A DNA stretch of 64,000 bases from Nostoc sp. JL33 (lineage in GTDB: Bacteria > Cyanobacteriota > Cyanobacteriia > Cyanobacteriales > Nostocaceae). The position numbers and the translations under genes were made by a program. Numbering within the stretch: position 1 is the stretch's first letter; each line of letters starts with the position of its first letter. The stretch spans positions 165,643-229,642 of the forward strand of contig NZ_JABXKP010000049.1 of assembly GCF_017114985.1 (NCBI RefSeq). Direction: 5' to 3'. Below, piece by piece: positions 54,840 to 63,300 of this stretch. The notes beneath the pieces are model-generated. The model saw only the letters and a program-made list of their open reading frames with translations, was not told the DNA's origin and made no database searches.

Positions 54840-56030
54840 ATGAACACAAATCTAACTCAGGAATTATCCAAACCGATACTAGAAAAAGTTGCCATTGTCG
54901 GTGCTGGCCCAGGTGGTTTGGCTGCTGCGATCGCACTTAGAAGCCAAGGGATAGATGTTCAAGTGTACGAAAAAGCACAAGAATTTCGTCCGGCTGGAAC
55001 TGGACTAGGGCTGGCTCCCAATGGCTTGAACTTTTTAGATGCGATTGCGCCGGGAATTGTCGAAACCCTGAAAAGTTCAGGATGCGAGGTTCACCACACA
55101 GTTTTAAAGAATATTCAGGGAGAAACAATCCGCACTAACGCAACCAAATACTTGGAGCAATACGGACAGCCATTGTTGACTATTTGGTGGTATCGTTTAC
55201 AGCAAGTCCTAGCGTCTAGATTACCATCTGATATCATTCACCTCAATCATCGCTGCATCGGCTTTGAGCAAGATGAAAACGGTGTGGAAATTCATTTTGA
55301 TGGTGAGAAATCGGTATATGCAGATTTGCTGATTGGGGCTGATGGCGTCAACTCTGTAATAAGAGAAACTTTATTTGGCGAGACTAAGCCTAATTATATC
55401 GGTAGTATGTGTTGGCGTGCCGTCATCAAGTATCACCACGAGCTATTTAGTGACTATCAACTAGTTTTTGTCAAAGGCAATAAACAGTTTATGTACATTC
55501 TCAATGTGGGCGGTGGCTATACCAGTTGGATTAGTCGTAAGTTGTCACCTGAGTACTCTCTTTCCCACAGTGCTGATCAAGTGAAGTCTCGTATTCTCGA
55601 TGAATTAGCCGACTGGGATGAATCATTTCGGGCGATGGTCGAAGCAACACCAGCCGAGCAAATTTGGGAAGGGCCGATTTGCGATCGCCCACCGTTAAAC
55701 CACTGGAGTCAAGGCAGAGTTACTCTCTTAGGCGATGCCGCCCATCCAATGGCACCTGCTATGGGACAGGGAGCCAATACCACTTTTGAAGATGCTTATG
55801 AACTGCAAGAGTGTTTTTCCCATTCAGCTAATCTCCAAGAAGCTTTAACTAGTTACGAACAGCGTCGCATTGAGCGCACAAAAATCATCCAAGCTCGTAG
55901 TGCTTTGGGTGAAATGCGTTACTACGATGACACATTCGCATCTCCTGGACAGACACAGCAACGGCAAATGACGCTCAATGAAGATTTTCATAAATGGTTG
56001 TATGATTACAAGCCATCTGTAACAAGTTAA
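54840..56030 (+). CDS. FAD-dependent aromatic-ring-type monooxygenase
   Basis: A 396-aa flavoprotein of the PHBH/UbiH superfamily. The FAD dinucleotide motif is VAIVGAGPGGLAAAIALRSQGIDVQVYEK, the middle motif is LLIGADGVNSVIRETLFG and the C-terminal FAD motif is TLLGDAAHPMAPAMGQGANTTFEDAYEL. Close relatives include salicylate hydroxylase-like and zeaxanthin epoxidase-like proteins; the substrate is open. No neighbouring catabolic gene gives a hint. It follows the inverted repeat and a long AT-rich spacer, and stands alone. Confidence 0.9.
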   Translation: MNTNLTQELSKPILEKVAIVGAGPGGLAAAIALRSQGIDVQVYEKAQEFRPAGTGLGLAPNGLNFLDAIAPGIVETLKSSGCEVHHTVLKNIQGETIRTNATKYLEQYGQPLLTIWWYRLQQVLASRLPSDIIHLNHRCIGFEQDENGVEIHFDGEKSVYADLLIGADGVNSVIRETLFGETKPNYIGSMCWRAVIKYHHELFSDYQLVFVKGNKQFMYILNVGGGYTSWISRKLSPEYSLSHSADQVKSRILDELADWDESFRAMVEATPAEQIWEGPICDRPPLNHWSQGRVTLLGDAAHPMAPAMGQGANTTFEDAYELQECFSHSANLQEALTSYEQRRIERTKIIQARSALGEMRYYDDTFASPGQTQQRQMTLNEDFHKWLYDYKPSVTS

Positions 56031-56496
56031 ATCTTAGTGTTACAAATTGGATTGCGGAAGCCATTGCTACTTTTTTTCAAAATAGAAGCAAAAATCTGGG
56101 CAATTAGCTTAAAAACTTATAATAAGTCCTAATCTTATCGAGTAATTTGAGGATATCAAAAGTGGCTGTTTTTAGTCAAGTCCTCAAACATAACAAATTC
56201 GTGGAATAGTTGAGAATTATTCGCGCAAAATCAACACAACTTAATCAAAATGTTAATTTTTATAAGATAAGAAATTTATATTCTATATTTTGCAGGGTAT
56301 GCAGATAAATTATCGTTGTGTATCCGATATCCATCTTTTAAGAATACCCGTCCATAGTCCATTGTCTAGAATCACTTAGCTATATGTCTACTATGCCAAA
56401 TCTGAAATAGATCAGGCTATTGTTCGCTCTAGCTCAATAATTTAGGAAAAATCTATAAATTAATATTCCCCAGCAGAGCCAGGGAATAAGAGAATG
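56031..56496. other. AT-rich intergenic region without recognisable genes
   Basis: About 465 bp between the monooxygenase and leuD, both of which end here. No frame with coding character, no tRNA and no clear terminator was found. Confidence 0.5.
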
Positions 56497-57105
56497 CTAA
56501 CTCGCGGCTAAATTGCCCCAACCCACATAAGGTAATTTTGCAGCCGTTGCCCGAACTTGGTCAGCATTCGCCACCAACTGACCGCAAGCGTCCCAAGTTC
56601 CAGAAATAAATGTGCTTCTGGTACCTTCTTCGATCGCAACTGGGGCAGTGTAATCACCAATTTGCACTTGCAAGGTTTCCAAATTTACTGTCACGGCGGC
56701 TTGGGGATTGGCAGTGACTAACTCTTGCAGTTGTTTAACAGTAACAGCATCGGCTGTCAGACAAGGTATGCCCATTGCGACACAGTTACCGAAAAAGATT
56801 TCCGCGAAGCTTTCACCGATTAAAGCTTGGATTCCCCATTTTGCGATCGCTTGCGGTGCATGTTCCCGTGATGAACCACAGCCAAAATTCCTATTGACTA
56901 TTAAAAGATTCGCCCCTTGGTATTGGGGTTGGTCAAAGGGATGTTCACCTTTAAGTGCTGTCCGGTCGTCAATAAATGCGCCTTCGCCTAACCCATCAAA
57001 GGTAATGGCTTTCAAATATCGCGCGGGAATGATGCGATCGGTATCTATATCATTGCCCACTAAGGGTATACCGTGCCCTGAAACTGTTTTAACTTCACTC
57101 ACCAT
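56497..57105 (-). CDS. leuD: 3-isopropylmalate dehydratase small subunit
   Basis: Small subunit of isopropylmalate isomerase in leucine synthesis. The ATG at 57105 ([32 protein letters not shown]) gives 202 aa; the longer track frame runs into repeat text. The segment [35 protein letters not shown] is the signature swivel-domain block. It follows leuC by 111 bp on the same strand, with a repeat scrap between, so the two are probably one transcription unit. Confidence 0.95.
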   Translation of the reverse strand: MVSEVKTVSGHGIPLVGNDIDTDRIIPARYLKAITFDGLGEGAFIDDRTALKGEHPFDQPQYQGANLLIVNRNFGCGSSREHAPQAIAKWGIQALIGESFAEIFFGNCVAMGIPCLTADAVTVKQLQELVTANPQAAVTVNLETLQVQIGDYTAPVAIEEGTRSTFISGTWDACGQLVANADQVRATAAKLPYVGWGNLAAS

Positions 57106-57216
57106 AAATTTTATAGAAAACGAACCGCGAAGGACGCATAGACACGAAGTGGCTTCCCGAAGGGTAGGACACAAAGAAAGAAAGTTTAAGAGAGTTTTCT
57201 CCGTCACAAGATGGGG

Positions 57217-58620
57217 TTACAGCAACTCCCGCACATCAGAAACTTCGCCTTTAATGGCAGCAGTGGCGACCATCGCCGGACTCATTAATAATGTTCGACC
57301 GGAAGAGGAACCCTGTCTTCCTTTAAAGTTGCGATTAGAAGAAGAGGCGCTGATTTGTCTTCCTTGTAGCTTATCCGGGTTCATGGCTAGACACATAGAA
57401 CATCCAGGTTCACGCCACTCAAATCCGGCTTCTTGAAAGATTTTATCCAGTCCTTCAGCTTCCGCCTCTTCCTTCACCCTTTCAGAACCAGGGACAACGA
57501 AGGCTTTGATTCCCTCAGCGACGTGGCGACCTTTGGCGATTTTCGCCGCTTCCCGCAAATCAGTAATCCTGCCGTTGGTGCAACTACCAATAAAGCAGAC
57601 ATCTATTTTAGTGCCCTTGATCGGTTGACCAGGATATAAATCCATGTAGCGATAAGCTTCTTCGGCAATAAATCGGTCTTCTTCAAGTAGTTCTTCTGGT
57701 TGAGGTACTGACTGGTTGACACCGATACCTTGACCGGGAGTAATTCCCCAGGTGACAGTAGGAGAAATTTCAGCCGCATCAAATATCACCACATCATCGT
57801 ACTGGGCATCAGCATCGCTCTTGATGGAATCCCACCAAGCCACTGCTTTATCCCAATCTGCACCAATGGGTGCAAAATCTCTGCCTTTGAGGTAATCGTA
57901 GGTGACTTGATCGGGATTGACGTAGCCGCATCTAGCACCGCCTTCGATCGCCATATTGCAGACAGTCATCCTCTCTTCCATATTCATTTGCTCAAAGGTC
58001 GTACCTGCAAATTCGTAGCCATAACCCACACCACCTTTCACGCCAAGGGTGCGGATGATATGCAGGATGACATCTTTGGCATAAACTCCTGGGTTGAGAG
58101 TACCGTTAACTTCAATTTTGCGGACTTTCAGTTTGGAGAGAGCCAGAGTTTGGGAAGCCAGAACATCCCGGACTTGACTAGTACCAATCCCAAATGCGAT
58201 CGCACCAAATGCCCCATGACTCGAAGTATGACTATCTCCACAAGCGATCGTCATTCCTGGCTGAGTCAGTCCAAGTTCGGGAGCGATGACATGAACTATA
58301 CCCTGACTGCCAGAACCGATATTGTAAAAAGTTATGTTATTTTCTTGACAGTTATGTTCGAGCGCCTGAATCATTTCCTCTGCCAAGCTATCGGCAAAGG
58401 GACGCGCCTGGTTTTCTGTGGGTACAATATGATCGACTGTGGCAACGGTACGCTCTGGAAACAGTACTTTTAAACTTCTCTCGCGTAACATCGCAAAGGC
58501 TTGGGGACTGGTGACTTCATGAATTAGGTGAAGCCCGATAAATAGTTGCGTCAGCCCTGAGGGAAGTGTACCAACGGTGTGTAAGTCCCAAACTTTATCA
58601 AACAGGGTACCTTTGCTCAT
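57217..58620 (-). CDS. leuC: 3-isopropylmalate dehydratase large subunit
   Basis: Large subunit of isopropylmalate isomerase, an aconitase-fold enzyme with a [4Fe-4S] cluster. The 467-aa length is normal. Cluster cysteines are visible in [13 protein letters not shown] and in [13 protein letters not shown]. Other blocks are [24 protein letters not shown] and [26 protein letters not shown]. Start [22 protein letters not shown] is typical. It is followed by leuD. Confidence 0.96.
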   Translation of the reverse strand: MSKGTLFDKVWDLHTVGTLPSGLTQLFIGLHLIHEVTSPQAFAMLRERSLKVLFPERTVATVDHIVPTENQARPFADSLAEEMIQALEHNCQENNITFYNIGSGSQGIVHVIAPELGLTQPGMTIACGDSHTSSHGAFGAIAFGIGTSQVRDVLASQTLALSKLKVRKIEVNGTLNPGVYAKDVILHIIRTLGVKGGVGYGYEFAGTTFEQMNMEERMTVCNMAIEGGARCGYVNPDQVTYDYLKGRDFAPIGADWDKAVAWWDSIKSDADAQYDDVVIFDAAEISPTVTWGITPGQGIGVNQSVPQPEELLEEDRFIAEEAYRYMDLYPGQPIKGTKIDVCFIGSCTNGRITDLREAAKIAKGRHVAEGIKAFVVPGSERVKEEAEAEGLDKIFQEAGFEWREPGCSMCLAMNPDKLQGRQISASSSNRNFKGRQGSSSGRTLLMSPAMVATAAIKGEVSDVRELL

Positions 58621-58914
58621 ACGTCAATCAATATTTAAAGAGTCCGGACTTAAATAGTATCAAAAAAGAGTCTCGGTTTTTGCAGATAACTTAATATTAC
58701 TTACATCATAGCCCCCTCCTCGCTTGCTCTTAGGGGGTTGGGGGTGGGGTTCTTGTATCTCGCTCAAGGGACAACAGTCCTAAAACCATTAGCTGACCTT
58801 TGAGGCAGCAAGAGCGAAAATCATCCGAAATATTGAGATGCAAAAATGTAAATAACTTTATCCTTTTTAACAGGAATATCTAAGACAATACGAGATAATT
58901 GCACTACCAGCATT
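58621..58914. other. Intergenic region with a C-rich/G-rich inverted repeat
   Basis: Around 58710-58752 the text CCCCCTCCTCGCTTGC...TAGGGGGTTGGGGGTGGGG forms a G/C-rich inverted repeat typical of dispersed repeats. The rest probably holds the divergent promoters of leuC and the ATPase gene. No gene. Confidence 0.5.
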
Positions 58915-60267
58915 ATGCCCATAGATTTACGGGAATTTTATCAGGCTAGCGATCCCAGCAGAACTCTGTTTGTCAACAATAGCTCTGATGGCAAGTATTA
59001 TATAGATTTTTCCTCGGTACGAGGCGGGGATATTCTTGGCAAGCTGAAGCAGAAAATTACTTTTTTTAAGCCCAATGAACCCACTTGTACTTTATTTACT
59101 GGGCATATTGGTTGTGGAAAATCGACAGAACTATTACGGTTACAGGCAGAATTGGAAAAGTTAGGCTTCCACGTCGTCTATTTTGAGTCTAGTGAAGACC
59201 TGGAAATGACCGATGTCGATATTGCTGATGTGCTGCTAGCGATCGCTCGGCGGGTAAGTCAAAGTCTGGATAAAATTACCCTGGAGTCACCTAACAAGTT
59301 TAATGAGTTGCTCCAAGGTGCTTGGAAAGTTTTAAACTCCGAGGTGACGGGGGTAAAAGTTAAGGTTCCGAATGTCGGCGATTTTGGTGTCAGTTCTGAA
59401 AAAGAAAAATTGTCTTTGTCTGTGGGCATTGGTGAAATCACCGCGAAGATGAAAAATGACCCAACGCTGCGAGAAAAACTCAATCAGTATTTAGCACCAC
59501 AAAAAACCAAACTGCTGGAAGCGATTAATCAAGAATTATTGGAACCGGCGATCGCTAAACTCAAACAGCAGGGTAAAAATGGTTTAGTGGTAATTGTCGA
59601 TAATCTTGACCGCATAGATAATCGTGTCAAACCTTGGGGCCGTCCGCAGCAGGAATATTTATTTGTCGATCAGGGTGAGTGTTTGACGAAGCTGAATTGT
59701 CATCTAATCTACACCATGCCCTTGTCTTTGAAGTTTTCCAATGATTACGGAATGCTAACCCAGCGTTTCCCAGAAGATCCCAAGGTGTTACCAATGGTAC
59801 CTGTGCAATGGCCTGATGGCAGTGTTCATACAGAGGGAATGGCGCTGATGCAGCAGATGGTACTAGCTAGAGCTTTTCCTGACATGACACCAGAAGAGCG
59901 TTTAAATAAAGTTACGGAGATTTTTGATCGTGCTACTAGCCTAGAGCGGTTATGTAAAATGAGCGGTGGTCATGTGCGGGACGTGCTGAGGCTGCTGAAT
60001 ACCTGGATTATGGAAGAAATGAGTCTTCCCCTAACTCGTGAAACCTTAGAGCAAGTTATTCGTTCTCGTCGGAATGAAATAATGTTACCGATTTCTGAGG
60101 ATGAGTGGCAATTGTTACGTCATGTCAAAGAAAAGAAAAAGGTAAGTGATGACCAGGGATATCAAAAATTGATTCGCAGTCGGTTTGTCTTTGAATATCG
60201 CGATCGCGGCGAGTCTTGGTTTGATGTTAATCCCATTTTGGCTGAAGCCAGGGAGTTAGGTTTGTAG
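58915..60267 (+). CDS. P-loop ATPase (AAA/STAND-like), partner of the STAND-WD40 gene
   Basis: A 450-aa P-loop ATPase. Walker A GHIGCGKST is at residues 63-71, Walker B GLVVIVDNLDRID at 224-236 (Asp229), and the C-terminal part has AAA-like lid helices followed by a winged-helix-like tail (EDEWQLLRHVKEKKKVSDDQGYQKLIRSRFVFEY). There is no membrane segment. It ends in an inverted repeat, and 75 bp further begins a large STAND NTPase in the same direction, so the pair may be one operon. The role might be signalling or defence; no experimental link is implied by sequence alone. Confidence 0.8.
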   Translation: MPIDLREFYQASDPSRTLFVNNSSDGKYYIDFSSVRGGDILGKLKQKITFFKPNEPTCTLFTGHIGCGKSTELLRLQAELEKLGFHVVYFESSEDLEMTDVDIADVLLAIARRVSQSLDKITLESPNKFNELLQGAWKVLNSEVTGVKVKVPNVGDFGVSSEKEKLSLSVGIGEITAKMKNDPTLREKLNQYLAPQKTKLLEAINQELLEPAIAKLKQQGKNGLVVIVDNLDRIDNRVKPWGRPQQEYLFVDQGECLTKLNCHLIYTMPLSLKFSNDYGMLTQRFPEDPKVLPMVPVQWPDGSVHTEGMALMQQMVLARAFPDMTPEERLNKVTEIFDRATSLERLCKMSGGHVRDVLRLLNTWIMEEMSLPLTRETLEQVIRSRRNEIMLPISEDEWQLLRHVKEKKKVSDDQGYQKLIRSRFVFEYRDRGESWFDVNPILAEARELGL

Positions 60268-60323
60268 TAAGCACTTTAGTGCTTATTATTCCATATCTTT
60301 GAAAGCACTAAAGTGCTTACTAC
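60264..60323. repeat. 21-bp perfect inverted repeat overlapping the ATPase stop
   Basis: GTAGTAAGCACTTTAGTGCTT (60264-60284) and AAGCACTAAAGTGCTTACTAC (60303-60323) are exact complements with an 18-base loop. The left arm contains the TAG stop of the ATPase gene. It belongs to the same family as the repeat at 35708-35753. Confidence 0.9.
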
Positions 60324-60342
60324 GAACTAAACACATAAGCTT

Positions 60343-63300
60343 ATGAGTCCACAGCAATCACCAGAAGATGACCATGTAAACAACGATCGCTCTCTGAAAC
60401 AATTAGCTTGGGCGATCGAGTCCTCTGTGGGACAGTTTAAGCTGATTTTGGCACGCTGTAATTATGCTAGAGAGCGCGATCGCTTAATCTCCAGATTGCG
60501 TGAAATTTGTCAAGTCGAAATTCATGTCTTGGCGGTGCAGCACTCGAACAGGACTCTTTATACTGCGATTCAGTCAGAACTGGGCGAAGAAATACCAGCC
60601 TGTGTAATGGTTGTGGGTTTGGAATCAGTGCAGAATTTGTCTGTGATGTTAACTTCTGCTAATCAGGTGCGGGAAGAGTTTCGCAAGAATTTGCCTTTTC
60701 CCTTAGTGTTGTGGATTGACGATGAAATCTACAAGCAACTAATACAGCTTGCGCCAGATTTGGAAAGTTGGGCAACTACGAGAAATTTTGCTATATCAAC
60801 ACAAGAATTAATAGATTTTATCATCGAAACGGCTAATCAATGGTTTAGTAATAAATTCAATTTTAGCGCCGATGTATATATCAAACTGGAAGATGAGTTA
60901 GAAGCAACACAAAGATATTTACTTAAAAAGCCAGATGTTTATAATTTAGAAATTCAAGCTAGTTTAGAATCTTTATTAGGTTTTATCAAACAGATAAATA
61001 ATCAAAAAGATTCGGCGCTACAGCATTATCACAAAGCTTATAAGCTGTGGCAGCAAACTAATAATTTAGAATATCAGATAAAAATCCTCGGTGAGATTGC
61101 CTTTTGCTATTATCTGAAAGCTTTTAAACATCAAGATATCGATCATCCAGATTGGCAGACAACCTGGCGTTACGTTCAAGAGTATATAAATTTTATTAAC
61201 CAGTTTAAAAGTCCAGATTTAATTGCTAATGCACTAGTTAAATTTGGTGATATCTTGCGAGACTTGGAAAAGTGGGAAACTTTGCAGAGTCTTTCAAAAC
61301 AAGCTTTAGTAATCCATGAAACTAACAACCAGTTAAGGGAATTAGCCAAGGATTACGGTTTTTTAGCTGAGGTGGCTTTGGCTCATAATAACTGGGTGGA
61401 AGCAAATCAGTTAGTTAAGCAAGCCTTGGAGGTTTTTGCCGCGATTCCTAATCTGGAACCAGCGAATGTGTCAGGGGTTTTATTTGATATTCACGAAAAG
61501 GATTTCAAATCAAAAGACTTGAGCTTATATCAGTTTATTTTAGGCCGTTCTCAATACCATTTAGGTCAAATTCAACAGGCAACTCTCAGCTTAGAAACTG
61601 CTAGAGATGTGGGTAATCCCTTAGAAGATGTCAGGGTTTACTTGGATATTCTCAGGTTTTTGCAGCAGCTTTATTTTGAGCAGAAAGAATATCTCCAAGC
61701 ATATAACATCAAACAGCAACGGCGTTCCATTGAACAGCAATTTGGCTTGCGGGCTTTTATTGGTGCGGGTAGGTTAGAAGCTACAAAACAGGCATTTGTA
61801 GAGACATTGCGCTCAAACTCTTCTCAAGGAAATATTGCCCCAGAAATTGCTGCATCTGGTCGCCTATTGGATGTAGAACGTTTGATTGAACGCATGGGTC
61901 GCCCTGATTATAAGTTGATAGTAATTCATGGGCAATCGGGTGTAGGCAAAAGTTCCCTGGTGAATGCCGGACTGGTGCCAGCTTTAAAGAATAAAGCGAT
62001 CGGTATTCAAGATTATTTGCCGGTGGTAATGCGTGTTTACACCAACTGGGTGGAAGAGTTGGGGAAGCTTTTGGGAAGAGATGAGGGGGATGAGGGAGAT
62101 GAGGGGGATGAGGGAGAGTTAGAACTTCAAGCTTCGACCTCAGAACTGGGAACTTCGACCTTTGAACTCGGAACTTCAACCTCAGAACTCGGAACTTCGA
62201 CCTCAGAACTCGGAACTTCGACCTTTGAACTAGAACGTTCAGCCTCAGAACCTCAACCTTCGACCTCAGAACTCGGAACTTCGACCTTTGAACTCGGAAC
62301 TCCGACCTCAGAACTCGGAACTCCAACCTCAGAACCTCAAAATCCCCACTCCCTCCTCTCCCAACTCCGCAAAAACGAACAGCGCAACCTCCGCACGGTG
62401 TTAATTTTTGATCAATTTGAGGAATTTTTCTTTGTTTACACCGAACCAGCACAAAGGAAGCAATTCTTTGAGTTTTTGGGAGAGTGTCTGAATGTTCTAT
62501 CGGTGAAAGTTATCTTATCGCTGCGGGTGGATTACATTCATTACTTGCTGGAGTGCAATGATTTGTCCAGTCTCAAGATTATTGGCAATGATATTCTCAG
62601 TAATAATGTGCTTTACAAGTTGGGGAATTTCTCACCTGCTGATACGAAGTCAATTATTCAGCGTTTAACTGAAAATACTAGTTTTCATTTAGAACCTGCT
62701 TTAGTTGAACAACTGGTGCAGGATTTAGCCGGAGAATTGGGTGAAGTTCGCCCCATTGAGTTGCAGGTTGTGGGGGCGCAACTGCAAACGGAGAATATTA
62801 CAACTCTGGCAGAATATCGGCAGCGTGGTACTAAGTACGAATTGGTTAAGCGTTATTTGGATGAAGTTGTTAATGATTGCGGTGTTGAAAATCAGCAGGC
62901 AGCAAATATATTACTGTATTTGCTCACCGATGAAAAAGGAACTCGCCCTCTGAAGACTCGCGCTGAGTTGGAACGCGATTTGCTCCCGTACTTCTCGGAG
63001 ATCCCCCCAACCCCCCTTAAAAAGCAGGGCTTTATTCTTTCTATTCCCTTTTTAAGGGAGTCGCCGCAGGCGGGGGGATCAGAAGCTAGGGCGGAACAAG
63101 CTTCTAAAATCAGTAAATTAGATTTAGTGTTAGAAATTGTTGTCCAATCAGGCTTGGTGGTTTTGCTACCAGAAAACCCTTTTGACCGTTATCAACTGGT
63201 ACATGACTACATCGCCGCCTTTATCCGCCAGCAACAGGAACCGAAGTTAAAGCAGGTGATGGCGGAACTGCAAAAGGAACGAGAACAAAGAAAACTGAGT

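Noticed and set aside
56708-57436. 242-aa plus-strand frame
   Set aside because: Antisense to leuD and the leuC end; no recognisable domain.
57730-58473. 247-aa plus-strand frame
   Set aside because: Antisense to leuC, which shows all family signatures.
62138-62343. Regular repeats that could suggest a CRISPR array
   Set aside because: Units are 21 bp, directly adjacent, without spacers, and in frame in a coding region; no cas gene is near.
61781-62452. 223-aa minus-strand frame with FRVLRSKFRVQRS repeats
   Set aside because: Antisense reading of the 21-bp repeat inside the STAND gene, which is continuous on the plus strand.
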